In this document: positions 34,038-45,236 of the stretch, in pieces | Position numbering within the stretch: position 1 is the stretch's first letter | Layout of the letters: every line of letters starts with the position of its first letter | From: Apostichopus californicus | Lineage: Eukaryota > Echinodermata > Holothuroidea > Aspidochirotida > Stichopodidae | Assembly (NCBI GenBank): GCA_020650975.1 | Contig: JAIPMN010002284.1 | Span: forward strand, 16,910 to 80,909 | Direction: 5' to 3' | DNA length: 64,000 nt | Notes under the pieces: generated by a model | Told to the model about the DNA's origin: nothing | Database searches by the model: none | What the model saw: the letters and a program-made list of their open reading frames with translations, nothing else | Made by a program: the position numbers and the translations under genes

Positions 34038-35786
34038 TCAGTTTTCTCCGTCGTCTTCACTATCATCACTGTCATTTTCATCCTCTGAATCACTATAAAT
34101 ACTATCGTCATCAGAGTCATCTTCTTCTCCATTTGAGACATCTTCTGATTCCATGGTCTCAGAAAGCACAGTTGGCATTTGACTGCTGGTAAACCAAAGT
34201 GGCAGGTAAAGTCCATTAACCTCTTTCCAGCCATGATCTGTGGGTTGAATGTTCTCCAGCGGATCTCTTAGATGAGCATGCTTCCAGAGATATGCCACAT
34301 AGTTGCAACGTGCTATCTTTTGCATTAGGACATTTTGACATGGTGGAAGCATGCCGGCATCCATGCCCTTAATTCTTTCCAATAGATTGTCTTGGTCGGT
34401 CGGTTTGTATTTCTGCAGGAAGATTTTCAACCTGGTCTCATTCACAGATTGTAACGCTCCATGACCATAGAGTGAACACACAAATTTTTCTACAAGGCTG
34501 TCACTATCAACGAATGTGGTGCTCTCTCCGATATTGCAAAGTCCTTCGAGATGAAGAGCACTCTTTTCGGCTTTCTTCAGTGGGTTCACTTTTCCTTTTC
34601 TGAAGAAGGATGATGTGTAGTCACATCCTGTCAGAGCATGATAACCAGGCAATGCCTTGCAAAGAATTGGACCAAGATGGTTTGCTAGTGAAGTGATATT
34701 GATATATCTTCTAGTGTTATCACTCGAATGTCCCACGTCCATCCACACATTGGCTATAAGCTGTCTGGTATGATACAGGAGGATGATCAAGATATCACCA
34801 TCTGTTGCACGGACTACAACATTCTGTCCGGGAACTGCTGTAGACAGTATGCTGAGATGATACGCCAGCCGGGTATCAGCTTCCACGTGTGAGGATACAA
34901 ACCCAGGTGCTTCGTTATGCTCTACAGTTCCTGATAAGCTTGCTGTATATTGAAGACACTGTTCCTCATGTGCAACAAAGACTTTCTTTTGCTGTAGGAT
35001 AGGTCCATACTTGTCATCTTTCCATTCTTCAAGCAAGAACTTGACAAGTGCAGTTTTGAAACTTGGTGATTTCAAGGCATGCCTAAAATCCCTAGGACGT
35101 GTCTGGTCTGCACCGGTGATGTGAAATGATCCATCATTTGCACCTCTTGTTTGTTGTTCAACATTTTTTATGCTCTTCACATAACTATCACAGACAAAGT
35201 GAATTTCACGTGCTCGTGTAGTGCATATGATTCTCAGGACCAACTCTGCTATGTTGCCGAAGCGGAGAGGCAAGTCAGAGGGCAGTGACTGGATGATAAA
35301 CATGGCGTCGTAAAGAACTATATCAACTGCTGCCGGCTCTGTGTGGGTTATTAATGCTTCTAGGTGCCTGGAGAGTTTGGACTTTGGTGTCTTCTTCATC
35401 TTGCCATAAATACTGGCCAGAGAGAGGGGAACAGGCGTTAGTGGAAAAGGAAACACCTTTTCAAGCTCAATCTTCCTAGTACAGGCAAGATAGACTAATC
35501 TGCCAAGCAAGTCTCGTGTTGTCTGTAGCTCAACAACCTTTTCTTGTTTACCTCTTACTTTGCTCTTGATAGCAGCACTGGCAAAGTTTCTCACTTTTTT
35601 TCTTGGAAGTGGTCTTTCAAACCTTGCCGGATCCTCAAAGCATCCCTGTAGAAACTCACTTTTCCATGTATTCCCTAAATGAAAGAGGTTTAGCACATCC
35701 TCTTTCACTTCATCAGGCATTTTCTTGCCATCTGCTAGACAGTACAGATTGGTATCTTCCATCAGGGACTCAGAAAAAGGATTCAT
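34038..35786 (-). CDS. transposon protein with FEN1/XPG-like nuclease domain, 582 aa
   Basis: An uninterrupted frame on the minus strand. The seven acidic positions of FEN1-type flap nucleases can be placed in order: Asp160 in VLYDAMFII, Asp200 in IHFVCDSYV, Glu302 and Asp304 in SSHVEADTRLAYH, Asp329 and Asp331 in ATDGDILIIL, and Asp389 in ALTGCDYTSSF, followed by a Lys-rich RKGKVNPLKKAEK. These would bind two metal ions and cut DNA. The N-terminal part (NPFSESL, then RFERPLPRKKVRNFAS, then FPLTPVPLSLASI) and the C-terminal GWKEVNGLYLPLWF are shared with large uncharacterised proteins of fish and cnidarians, as I recall them. The last 40 residues are Asp/Glu/Ser-rich. The start lies 11 bases after the stop of the upstream frame, so it was probably one polyprotein or one transcript. 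Confidence 0.75.
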   Translation of the reverse strand: MNPFSESLMEDTNLYCLADGKKMPDEVKEDVLNLFHLGNTWKSEFLQGCFEDPARFERPLPRKKVRNFASAAIKSKVRGKQEKVVELQTTRDLLGRLVYLACTRKIELEKVFPFPLTPVPLSLASIYGKMKKTPKSKLSRHLEALITHTEPAAVDIVLYDAMFIIQSLPSDLPLRFGNIAELVLRIICTTRAREIHFVCDSYVKSIKNVEQQTRGANDGSFHITGADQTRPRDFRHALKSPSFKTALVKFLLEEWKDDKYGPILQQKKVFVAHEEQCLQYTASLSGTVEHNEAPGFVSSHVEADTRLAYHLSILSTAVPGQNVVVRATDGDILIILLYHTRQLIANVWMDVGHSSDNTRRYINITSLANHLGPILCKALPGYHALTGCDYTSSFFRKGKVNPLKKAEKSALHLEGLCNIGESTTFVDSDSLVEKFVCSLYGHGALQSVNETRLKIFLQKYKPTDQDNLLERIKGMDAGMLPPCQNVLMQKIARCNYVAYLWKHAHLRDPLENIQPTDHGWKEVNGLYLPLWFTSSQMPTVLSETMESEDVSNGEEDDSDDDSIYSDSEDENDSDDSEDDGEN

Positions 35787-35797
35787 GGTGGTCTCAG

Positions 35798-38617
35798 TCA
35801 GTCTCTGTGGAATTTACTTACTTTAGACTTCCGTAACTCGTGGTGTGGATTAGTATCTTTCCTTATTGTTGCAGCCTTTTCAAATAGATGCCTCACTATG
35901 TTGCTTCTAGCTGATCTAGTAACTGTCCACCGCCTGGTTGCTCCTTGACTCTGATGGAAAGAAATGATCCCAGTTTGTCGTGATGCTGCATCTGCATTGA
36001 TCGTACTCTCCAGTGCTTGATCAACTGGTTGTCTGGCAAAGGAACTAGATGCCAACCTCACAGATAACCCACCTCGTACAAGTTGTTGTCTTATTCCAGG
36101 ATGGGTGGTATCCATGTTCAACAGCCTTAGATAATACAGACACATATATCGTGCATAATTGTGGCGATTTGCAGCAAAGAAGATGTCAATCGTTTCCCCG
36201 AGCATGAAGGTGAAAAGATCCACATCATTTGTCCGTACAGCTCTACTGAACAGGAGGTAGATGTCAACCATGTCAATGTAGTTCCTCCAGAATTGTGCAT
36301 TAACACCATGTTTGCCTGCTCTGGTATCATTGCAGAAACGTTCATACGCTACCATGAATGCCTGGTACTCAACTGCCTGCTCCACATCTTTCATGCTTTC
36401 AGGGGATGGTGATGCTTGAACATTCTTCAGTGTTTCAACCAGATGCCCATAGCTATCATTTGCCTCACCTAGTTGCAAGAACAGATCAATATGCTTGATT
36501 CGCATAGCAGTTGCTAGAAGAACATGCATTCTTCTTGCCTGATTATAGTGTTTTCCTGACAGAAAGGCATTGATAGAACCCTTGCCAAGTACTCCATTTT
36601 CCATTAAAATGTGGGCAGCACCTGACCCATCTAGGAGGTACCCAAGTGCTGACAAATAGCGGAACTTAATATGAAAAGCCCCGAAGCAAACAAAGATATT
36701 GTCATACTTTGGTTTCACGGTGTCCTGCAACTGGGAAGCTGGTTTGGCTATAGCCAGGTCATAGGTTGTTGCAATCCGATCTTCCTTACACTCTTTAGCA
36801 AGGGTCACATTTCTCTTCATTGTTTCATTAACTACATCATGCTGTGTAGGAGGGGCGCCGATGTTGGCCAAATAGCCCATCTTCTGAGCTGGTAAGTCAT
36901 CTTTGGTTATTGTAGAGTTCCAGCCAGACCACACTGGTGTCTGTGTGTTTGTTTTGCTAGATATTGTCCATGCAACATCTCTAGCAACACAGGCTTTATA
37001 GTTTACAGGCGTGTCCATTGTTTTTACATCAAATGAAAAGTTTGATATCTTAGGTTGCTTTCTCACTGGTTCGAGTTCTATATTGGATATTTCAAGACTT
37101 CTCTTGTTTCTCTTGTTCACAGACACACAAGTAGGTGCGTTTATTGCTGTTGTTACTGGCATGTTATGACTTGACGATGAGGCAGATGCTGTTGTTGATG
37201 CCGAGCTTATTGGGGATATTGACATTGTTCCTACTGCTGATGAAATTGGAACTTCATTTTGGATACAGATGCCTTGTGTGTCATGGTACATGTTTGTACT
37301 AAGTCCTGGTCTTGCTTGTAGGCCATCAGGAAGAACCAGGCTTTTCTCAATAATTGTAGTAGCAATGTCAGTCTCATACTCTTCTGCAGTGTGATATCCT
37401 ATACAGTGGCCGAAGTGATTGATGGTTTCCACAACCTTCTTGGAACCAGTAGTACTCTTTAAACCCATGCCCAGCAGCATGTGCTTAGATGGCTTAACTG
37501 TTCCTCTAGTAGCTTTGTAGATATCATCTTCAGCTGATGATTCAATATACCGTTCTACTCTCTGACTGGTTTCTTCTTTTGAACCAGTGTACATAATCCT
37601 GTAGAATTCTAATAGTTGAGCAGGTATATTTGGAAACTGACCATCACGGATTGCTTCTGTTGTAATAGGGTTCGGTAGTTTATTCTCTCGAAGCTTCAGG
37701 ATTTTCTCTCGGAGAAACAAAGCGACATTCCTAATTTCGTTGTTCATAGCATCTTTTGCCATAGAGAGATTGGTACCTTGCTTCTTACTTTCTTGATCAA
37801 CCTGTAGCTTGCTGCCATAATGAGCTTTAATTTTGGACAGCAGATTGTATGGTTCAGAGGTGGGCTTCTCGAACCCTTTTCCTGTGAGGAATTCAATGAA
37901 GGTGTTATTGACATCAAACAATTTCATAGGTGCTTCTTTCTGAAAGATTTCAGAGTCCATGTATGCTAATAATCTTAAGAAAGCAGATTCTCGTCTCTTT
38001 GTGTACGTCGCATCGTTTTCATTTACGTGCGCCTGAGCACCTTTATTCGTATACCTTCTTCTGCATGTGTTATGGTACTTGACTTCCTTAGCAACAAAGT
38101 CAATGTGTTCATATTCACGAAGGAAGTCTGTGTCTTTCTGTTGCCTTCCTGCAAGTATAATACTGTTCTGTGCTTCTGGAGTCTCACATGTAGAAATACT
38201 TTCAAAACCACTGGTGAAATGCTTGCGGCCCGGGCACTCGCAGAAAATACACTTCTTCTCCAGCACTCCAGTAGTTGAGGTAGCTACCACTGATGGCTTC
38301 CATACCATAGATCTTGTTTCCCTAATATCCTCATTAGAACATAGTTTCTCCTTCTTTGACTTCATCTGATAAGCCGTAAATTTTCCATAACAGCCACTGT
38401 GGAAGCCATAATGAGGTGGAGGTTCTGCTTCAAAGTTAATGGATTCACATATATCAAGGTACTATGATCGCTTCTGGTATTGTTTTCTGGCTTGAGCTAT
38501 GTCCCCAGCTGTTCCCCATGTCTGTTTAGTAAATTGAACTACTGGATTACCGTCAAATTCTGTATCCCCACTAAGATGCAGCACACACTGCAAAGGCAAT
38601 TCTACAGTACCCGCCAT
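35798..38617 (-). pseudogene. transposon zinc-finger protein, partner of the nuclease, one in-frame TAG
   Basis: From ATG 38617 the frame reads MAGTVELPL, then VVQFTKQTWGTAGDIAQAR, meets TAG at 38464-38462, and continues open in the same frame for over 870 codons to 35798. The text just after the stop (HSGCYGKFT) is the conserved zinc-ligand block of the family, so the stop is a late lesion. The part from ATG 38365 alone is 855 aa. In that numbering Cys39, Cys42, His98 and Cys101 (CIFC, then YHNTCRRRYT) suggest a second zinc site. GAFHIKFRYLSA (563-574) and LSGKHYNQARRMH (603-615) are family blocks. Residues 350-370 appear to lack an Asp-Asn-containing block that I recall in relatives, which may be an internal deletion. 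It is probably the DNA-binding or structural part of the transposase. Confidence 0.7.
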
Positions 38618-38670
38618 CTGTAATGAAAGATCATTATCATCAGGACTCAAATCGGGACAAAACTGAATAT

Positions 38671-38996
38671 CAGTGGCGTAACTAGAAGAGTACGGGCCCC
38701 GGTGCGAGAAGCACGAACGCGCCCCCCCCCCCCATCGTTCGACTACTCGTGTGCACGCGTGCACTAGGGCAGATTTACCACGCGTATGTCATGTACAGGA
38801 CATAGCTGTATGAATTGTTTTGTACGCCCTGGGCACTACCTGACACAATCTAAGTGAAGCGCTACCACAGGTTGGCGCGTAGCTTACATTTTTCTGATAA
38901 AATACCCCCTAGATCACCGGAAATAGCACTTCCCAGGCCTCAAAACAGGGCCGGATTAAGTGTTTTGTACGCCCTAGGTTTATATANNNNNNNNNN

Positions 38997-39035
<39 letters not shown>

Positions 39036-39207
39036 ATAAACATTTTTCGAGCGTTACGCGCGCGTTGTATAATGTGTATATATATACTGACATATACATA
39101 CATGTAATATTACAACGCAATATTCTTCGCACAACATTTTGGTCAGGGACTTTAGCCCCCCTGTCGGGGACCATAGCCCCCTTGTCGGAGAAATCCTGGA
39201 AGCACTG
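38671..39207. mobile_element. hAT-type insertion with exact 8-bp target duplication
   Basis: CTGAATAT occurs immediately left (38663-38670) and right (39208-39215) of this segment. The segment begins CAGTGGCGTAACTAG and ends CACTG, as expected for hAT elements. Only about five terminal bases are inverted, so the ends have diverged or the copy is chimaeric. Inside are a C-run, a CAGGGCCGGATTAAG block that itself resembles a hAT end, an (AT)n tract and the ten-N gap. Without the insertion, an open frame would run from upstream (NFYDHIQFCPDL) into the zinc-finger protein. Confidence 0.75.
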
Positions 39208-40090
39208 CTGAATATGGTCATAAAAATTAGTTTTGGTCCGATATCGCTTTTATCGGTTTTCATCGATAACCGAATTTTTCCCAATATCGCCCGATACCGA
39301 TAATATACCGATATTTCTTTATTATCATTCTGTTGTGACTGATGAATGCACGTTTTTATTGTTCTTCCCACTATCATGAAGAATCATTTGTGTTCAAATA
39401 TTAAATTGTTATCAAACAAGCAACTGATTTATTCAAATAAAAAATGAAAGCTTGTAGGCCTAATGTAATGTTCTTTTTATCTGTGGGGTGGTTGGTAATC
39501 GCACGTGTCATTTTAAGGAGAAGACAGCGAGCCAACCTGTTGAAAGAAACTTTGTGACATCGTGAAAGAATTTGCCTGCGAATTTGCATTATTAGTGAAT
39601 ATTTACGTATAATGTTTACTCAATACATTCCATAGGCCTCATATGCCTATTTTCTGAAAAACATACCTTCAAAGTACAAGAATATTCGTCTGATAATGGC
39701 GGCCGTAGTATGGCAGTAGTTATCGTCTCAGTATACTGTTCAATATGACAATCACAGCATAAGTAAGGCCTGTGAACGTGTATGAAACAAGCAACAATAA
39801 CACCTAGCTTTGGCCCCTGGGAATATGAATCTGGCATGTAGTGAGCCTGGGGAAAATATCATACATGTTACACAGCCGTACGTAGCTCTACACGTGTTAT
39901 GTACTCGTCAATCACATTCATTGTGAAAACGTAACACTGATTCATAAATACCTATGATGGTTTCCTGCATTGTGATTGGCTGGAACTCATTCGAGACCGG
40001 CAAAATTGCTGTTTTGAGAATAATTATGGTGATCATCACTACATGAACTCATTACTAGAGATGTTGTCATGACTGCAATATATGGTAATA

Positions 40091-40597
40091 TAAATTCTGA
40101 ATATTTTACCAAATACGGTCAAAAAATATTTCTGGGTCAAAAACGGTCAAAATGGGTAACATTTAATGGATGGCATCACTAAGAGTGCTTTTTTTGGAAT
40201 CAGCACCCTTTTTTACATAAGATAAGCATGTTAAAACATCCACACCAGAAATTCTGAATATTTTACCAAATATGGTCAAAAAACGTCATTTTTGGCCGAA
40301 AATTGCCGAAAATTGGCAAAATGTCATGAGTGGCGTCACTAAGAGTGCTTTTTTTGGAATCAGCACCCTTTTTTACATAAGATAAGCATGTCAAAACATC
40401 CACACCAGAAATTCTGAATATTTTACCAAATATGGTCAAAAAACGTCATTTTTGGCCCAAAATTGCCGAAAATTGGCAAAATGTCATGAGTGGCGTCAAT
40501 AAGAGTGTTTTTTTTTGGAATCAGCACCATTTTTTACATAAGATAGACTTGTCAAACCTTCCTCTCCCAAAATTCTGATTAAAGCCACCTATCTCCT
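40091..40597 (-). repeat. right inverted terminal repeat with 160-bp subterminal units
   Basis: Mirror image of the left arm. TGTCAAA anchors lie at 40550, 40389 and 40229 (periods 161 and 160). Each unit has the reverse complement of the left unit's GTGCTGATTCC, GCCACTCATGACATT and TGACGTTTTTTGACCA. Unit-to-unit identity is high, so the arms have been kept alike or are young. Confidence 0.85.
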
Positions 40598-40746
40598 AGG
40601 GTAACTTGGGTTACTCAAACTTGTTTGCAGGGCTGTCTACCCTGGGGTAATTAACTATCACGTATGGGGTCTGTCGGGTGGTGAAAGTTATTTATCTCTC
40701 TCTCCACCCACCTCCTCCACCCACCCACCTCACTCTCTCTCCACAC

Positions 40747-40748
<2 letters not shown>

Positions 40749-40785
<37 letters not shown>
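40749..40785. repeat. (CT)n microsatellite
   Basis: An uninterrupted CT dinucleotide run. The Ser/Leu-rich and Arg/Glu-rich small frames over it on both strands are artefacts. Confidence 0.9.
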
Positions 40786-40786
<1 letters not shown>

Positions 40787-43700
40787 AATCGACTAGGGAA
40801 ACGGAGGTGGGGAGGGACGAGATTGAAATTGGTGAGAACAACGCCTGGCCCCATCCACAGTGGGTGCTGCGATCGCATGCAGATATCCAATTATAGTAAA
40901 TTTCAAGCAGAAAGTCGTTGAAATGTCTTTTTTGACTTTAAACGAATTATTGGGGTAATTACCTCATTTGCCCACATAACGCACGCTATCACCTCACGAT
41001 CTGGGGTCTACATTTTATGCAAGTCATCATTCAAAATGGTTAAGTCGATAAACATTTTTAGCCAAAGCGAAACTGGTCTTGAAAATATTAGAGTCCTGCT
41101 TTACATATGTATTTTTTACGTTTATACACAAGCATTATAGAACGTATGCCATTGTTCCTGCACTAACACAAAATTCAAAGTTAACAATTTTGGAGTGTAA
41201 TGCACCCATCTGCACAGGGTTTAACAAGGTGCGTAAAATTTCATGCTACAATGATCTTTTAGAATTTCCAATGGTTTGATCGGCTGTTAACGGCTTAGGA
41301 ACTTCTACAACGTCATTGTGCCATCTTTCTTACTCGTTGTGCACAAAATTCGTATCCAACACTATTTCATCGTGTAAAGACCGTGGTGTTTGAACGGTAG
41401 GCTACCATATCGCTGTATACAAATCGTATAAGAGTAGGCTGTGTTGTAATTTTCGACTCGAATCATTCGTGAAGTAGCGACTAATGACAATGCTCACTGA
41501 AATGTTTGATGGGGCTTTCACATTAAAACCGAACAGGAACAAATGTTATCAGGATTGGAAAACTTGTATTTGCAAATGATTTGTTAGACATGAAATGCTT
41601 TCAATTTGTGCCTTGAAAGATCCCAGTAGTAGGCTATTTAGTAGTAGTATAGCAGTATAACAAGAAAACAAGTTACAATAATATCGTCATATGACTTCGT
41701 TTCTGTTGTATGCTTACAGTGCGTCATTTATTCTATTCGTTAACATTAACTTTACCAGAATATGAGAGCAACTAAAAAAACGACCTATTGTCTATAGCCT
41801 TTGAGGTGTTTCATCGAACTCTGCCAGACACATATCAGTTTAAATAGGAACGTGAATACAGAAACTATTTTCTGTTGGCAGTTGTTGTCCATAGAAAAGA
41901 TTTCGATCATGAGTTAAGGCTTAGTCGCTCCGGCGGTATTGTTTCACCTTTAATAACTGTTTATTAATATATAACTCCTAACTGGTTGATGTTATTTTGC
42001 CGCGAACGTTCGCGATATATAGCAAGTAGTCATTGTTATGCAGGAATGTTAGCGCTATAAGCTGACGGTGTATTCGTGAGAGTTCGTAGGTCGGTCATTC
42101 ACGTCTTTCCATATTTTATAATGTTCGTTGTATATATATATTGTACGTTGATAAGGAAACTAGCTTAAGTCGGGAAGGTTGTACAAATACCGCCTGGTAT
42201 TAACATACCGTTATTTTAGTCAAATAGTTTAAGTCAACGCAGGTGATACAATTTTATACTTTTAACCTTTACTTTAATCTTGCTGCGGATAACGCGGTTG
42301 AACTGTTTAAGGACATCAGAAATAGTTAAATTATCACGAGTCATCTATAACCTCAAGGAAATGCTACATTACATTCCAAATTGTTTTCTACCACTTAAGT
42401 TGCAATTTTAAGAAGCCAAAAACTAATTAAAACATATATTTGAGGACAGACATGGATAGGTTTGCAGAAATAAGGTTCCCATTCATTAAAGATTGAAATC
42501 AGTTTTACGGATATTTTTCTTCAATAATGCAATACAAAACAGTCCAAATTATCATCTTTCTTCTCTGTAAATTGTCGTCAATGTAAACATCTATCATATA
42601 GTTGTTCTTTTTGTTCCGAGAAGTGCTTTCTTTTGGATAAAGCACTTTGAGAAGTGCTTTCTTTTGGATATTGTCTAGTATAATTTAAGCATTGGCTGCC
42701 AGACATGCCTTAGCCACGTGAACAAAACTGAAACGTAAAACTGGGAATTAAATTGGTTGTCGTTATAGATCTGTTTAACGAACGTTAAATGCTCATATCG
42801 TATCGTGATTAACATGTCTTCCGTTGCCCTAGCCTGGAGTAGTAGACAATTAAGTGATACATCATCTGAGTGTAGCCTAATTTACGTCAAACAGCCATGA
42901 TAATTGCACTAGTATTCATGATAGTGACAGTAGTACTCAGTACTATTGTAATACCGTTAACAGTCGTTAACAGACATCATTCTTATTACACACATATTTT
43001 ACTGCAACACCATTTCAATGTGTTATAGTAATTTAAGGATGAACCTATAGTGAATGACTTTTATTTAATATGTTAGCGTCTACATCTGCCGAGGGCTGAT
43101 TCCACGGCGGTTTAATTATTCATCATATTCAAACTTTAATCGTCATTCAAGGTAAATTTGTTAAAAGTAACATTATAAATGATTAATGCTTGTGAATACT
43201 GTTCTTATGCGCTGTCTATTTTTATGAGGGATGATAAACACAAAACCTTACTTGTCGGCCCTCTTGACTTTTCATAAATACATGTTCAAATGTTCGTAGT
43301 TACCAGTTGTATTTATCCATGCCTGCCAAATGATTCATACTTGTAATGTAGGAGATATATTCATTTGTAAAAGGAAAACATCTGTTTAAAAACAGGTAGA
43401 TACTTTGCAATACCTTTTGTTTGAACTAATTCGACTACAGGTCAAGTCACCTTCACATTATTAAATTAAAACAATATGAGGGCGATCTGGGAAACTTCCT
43501 GGTTGAACTTAAACCGATGGTTGTTAGTTCTGTCTTTTCTTCTTGTGACCATACGTTTCAGCATTTCCCTGTTTAACAATAGTCCGGGGTTCCAAACTAC
43601 CGAGTCGTGCATCCATACATTATTTCGTCATTTCTATTTTCCGTTAACCCATGTGCCATTGTGAGCAAACGGGATGAAATTATACCGGGATCCCTGCACT

Positions 43701-44620
43701 TAAACACAGTCACACTAGTTTGGGGTGGGATCAAAGTATCAATCAGGTGATACATATAGCTAGTATGTAGACTCCTCATTAGATTATGATAAGAGAAAAA
43801 GAAGATTAGATAAGGTGAAGAAAAATTCGTTTTATCTTCGTCATAAATTCAGGTTAAATATGAATATTGCAGAATGACGCAGGTTGAACTTTGTATCTCT
43901 TTGTACAACCTTCTGGGAAAATGACATCATTCCTGCAAGAAATAGAAAGTAATAGAAATGACAGTTTTTTTAGCAGACCGAAAAAGAATTTAGCGGAAAA
44001 TACTTAATTGCAACAAACCAGAGTAGACTAAAATATGCCATTTAATTAAACTTTATCTTAACAGTCTTGTGAAAATTAACGCCCTTTTTTGTCAAGGAAG
44101 GCTTCAGGACGTACTAGGTAATCGTCGTCGTACCGTTCTTGCCATAGCTCTAGTAAAGGTTAAAATCTGCATTTAGTTCCTTCCTTCGCGGAACGTGATG
44201 TGTAAAACCAAGCAAATACTAAAGCATTATAAATAACCAATCATATTGTAATATGTATGTATACATACATTTAAAAGGAGCAACAGTCGCTACTTTATTA
44301 GAAATCCGAATTCTGTAATTGAACTTTAAAAAATGTTCAGTAATGATATTGGTATGAACGTAAAGGTCTCAAAGTAAGCCAAGCCAAGAACCCCAATTTT
44401 TTTTTTAGCAATTTTTTTCCCTACGTATTTACCTTCTGGTGTAATGATAAATCAAAAGGTTCCATATTTCTGTTCGTGATGACTACACAGACAACGTTTA
44501 AATCATATATGGTATAATTTGTCATTTGTTGGCACTCACAAGTTTATTACTAGTGATTTTGGCCTTTTTGTTATATCAACAAACAGCAGTATGGTAGAGT
44601 GCAATTAGAATGTGACACAA
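40786..44620. other. intergenic, upstream of the TRIM gene
   Basis: AT-rich, no supported gene. A short direct repeat (GAGAAGTGCTTTCTTTTGGA, at about 42620 and 42650) is the only local structure I noticed. Confidence 0.4.
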
Positions 44621-44621
44621 A

Positions 44622-44868
44622 GGTCGGAAAGAACAGCACCATGGCAACCGTCATGGACTTTTCAATACTTTGTATAGTGCTGTTTGGGAATTTTGTTCAA
44701 CTTTTATTTCTGTTTTACGCCCACGGTCATACGACTCATGACAAAGTCGGAAAGAATAGCACAATGGCGACGGTCATGGAGTTTTGAATACTTTGTTTAG
44801 TACTGTATACGGTTCCAAATTCTGTTCTACTTTTAATTCTGTTTTAGTCGCATAGTGCTTACTCGTCA
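44622..44868. repeat. imperfect tandem duplication, period 123, upstream of TRIM
   Basis: GTCGGAAAGAACAGCACCAT (44623) and GTCGGAAAGAATAGCACAAT (44746) begin two similar units that share ACGGTCATGGA-type, TACTTTGT-type and ACGCCCACGGTC-type segments. They lie some 400-600 bases before the TRIM start. Confidence 0.6.
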
Positions 44869-45236
44869 GATTTGTGTAATTGGTACGCCCACGGTCTTAT
44901 GACTACATGAGATAGGTAAAACGTATTGAGCTATATATTGATGGAATATAGAAATTTGTCAAGAACGGAAAGAAAAATTAATACCGAAGGGAGAATAATG
45001 AATCCTCTACATACATAGAAAACAAAGAGTAAAATGTAGGTAGAAGATATGTACGATCTGTTCATGAGACTTACATATGTTTTCATCAGTGTTAACATAA
45101 TATGCTATAGGAAGTAATTCGAAATTTAGGAAATTTGTTGACAAAATTGAAACAAAAATGACTATAGCTACCATAATAATACTTTTCCACCGCGTTTGTT
45201 TTGCTCTGTACTCCAGAAATCACGTCTACCAGAACG

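Larger units (their letters stand above)
33483..40597 (-). mobile_element. large DNA transposon with long inverted repeats and a FEN1/XPG-like nuclease (Academ-like)
   Basis: Both ends begin AGGAGATAGGTGGCTTTAAT and run inwards as near-identical inverted arms of about 470-510 bases, with the ends 7,115 bases apart. Inside are two large minus-strand frames: a zinc-finger protein (35798-38617, one stop) and a FEN1/XPG-like nuclease (34038-35786). Academ transposons are known to encode XPG-type nucleases, which makes that superfamily the best guess. The family assignment is from memory and not searched. I could not find matching target duplications: the outer flanks are ATTCC on the left and AGGGT on the right. 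A hAT element has inserted inside. Confidence 0.75.

Noticed and set aside
38854-39174. Small frames on both strands across the ten-N gap
   Set aside because: They consist of an (AT)n microsatellite and unknown residues; no protein is supported.
33478-40602. Target-site duplication for the large transposon
   Set aside because: The left (ATTCC) and right (AGGGT) flanks do not match at any small offset I tried; CCAGG/CCTAGG is near but not a true repeat.
40651-40896. Arg/Glu-rich and Ser/Leu-rich frames of about 75 codons
   Set aside because: They are translations of the (CT)n microsatellite.
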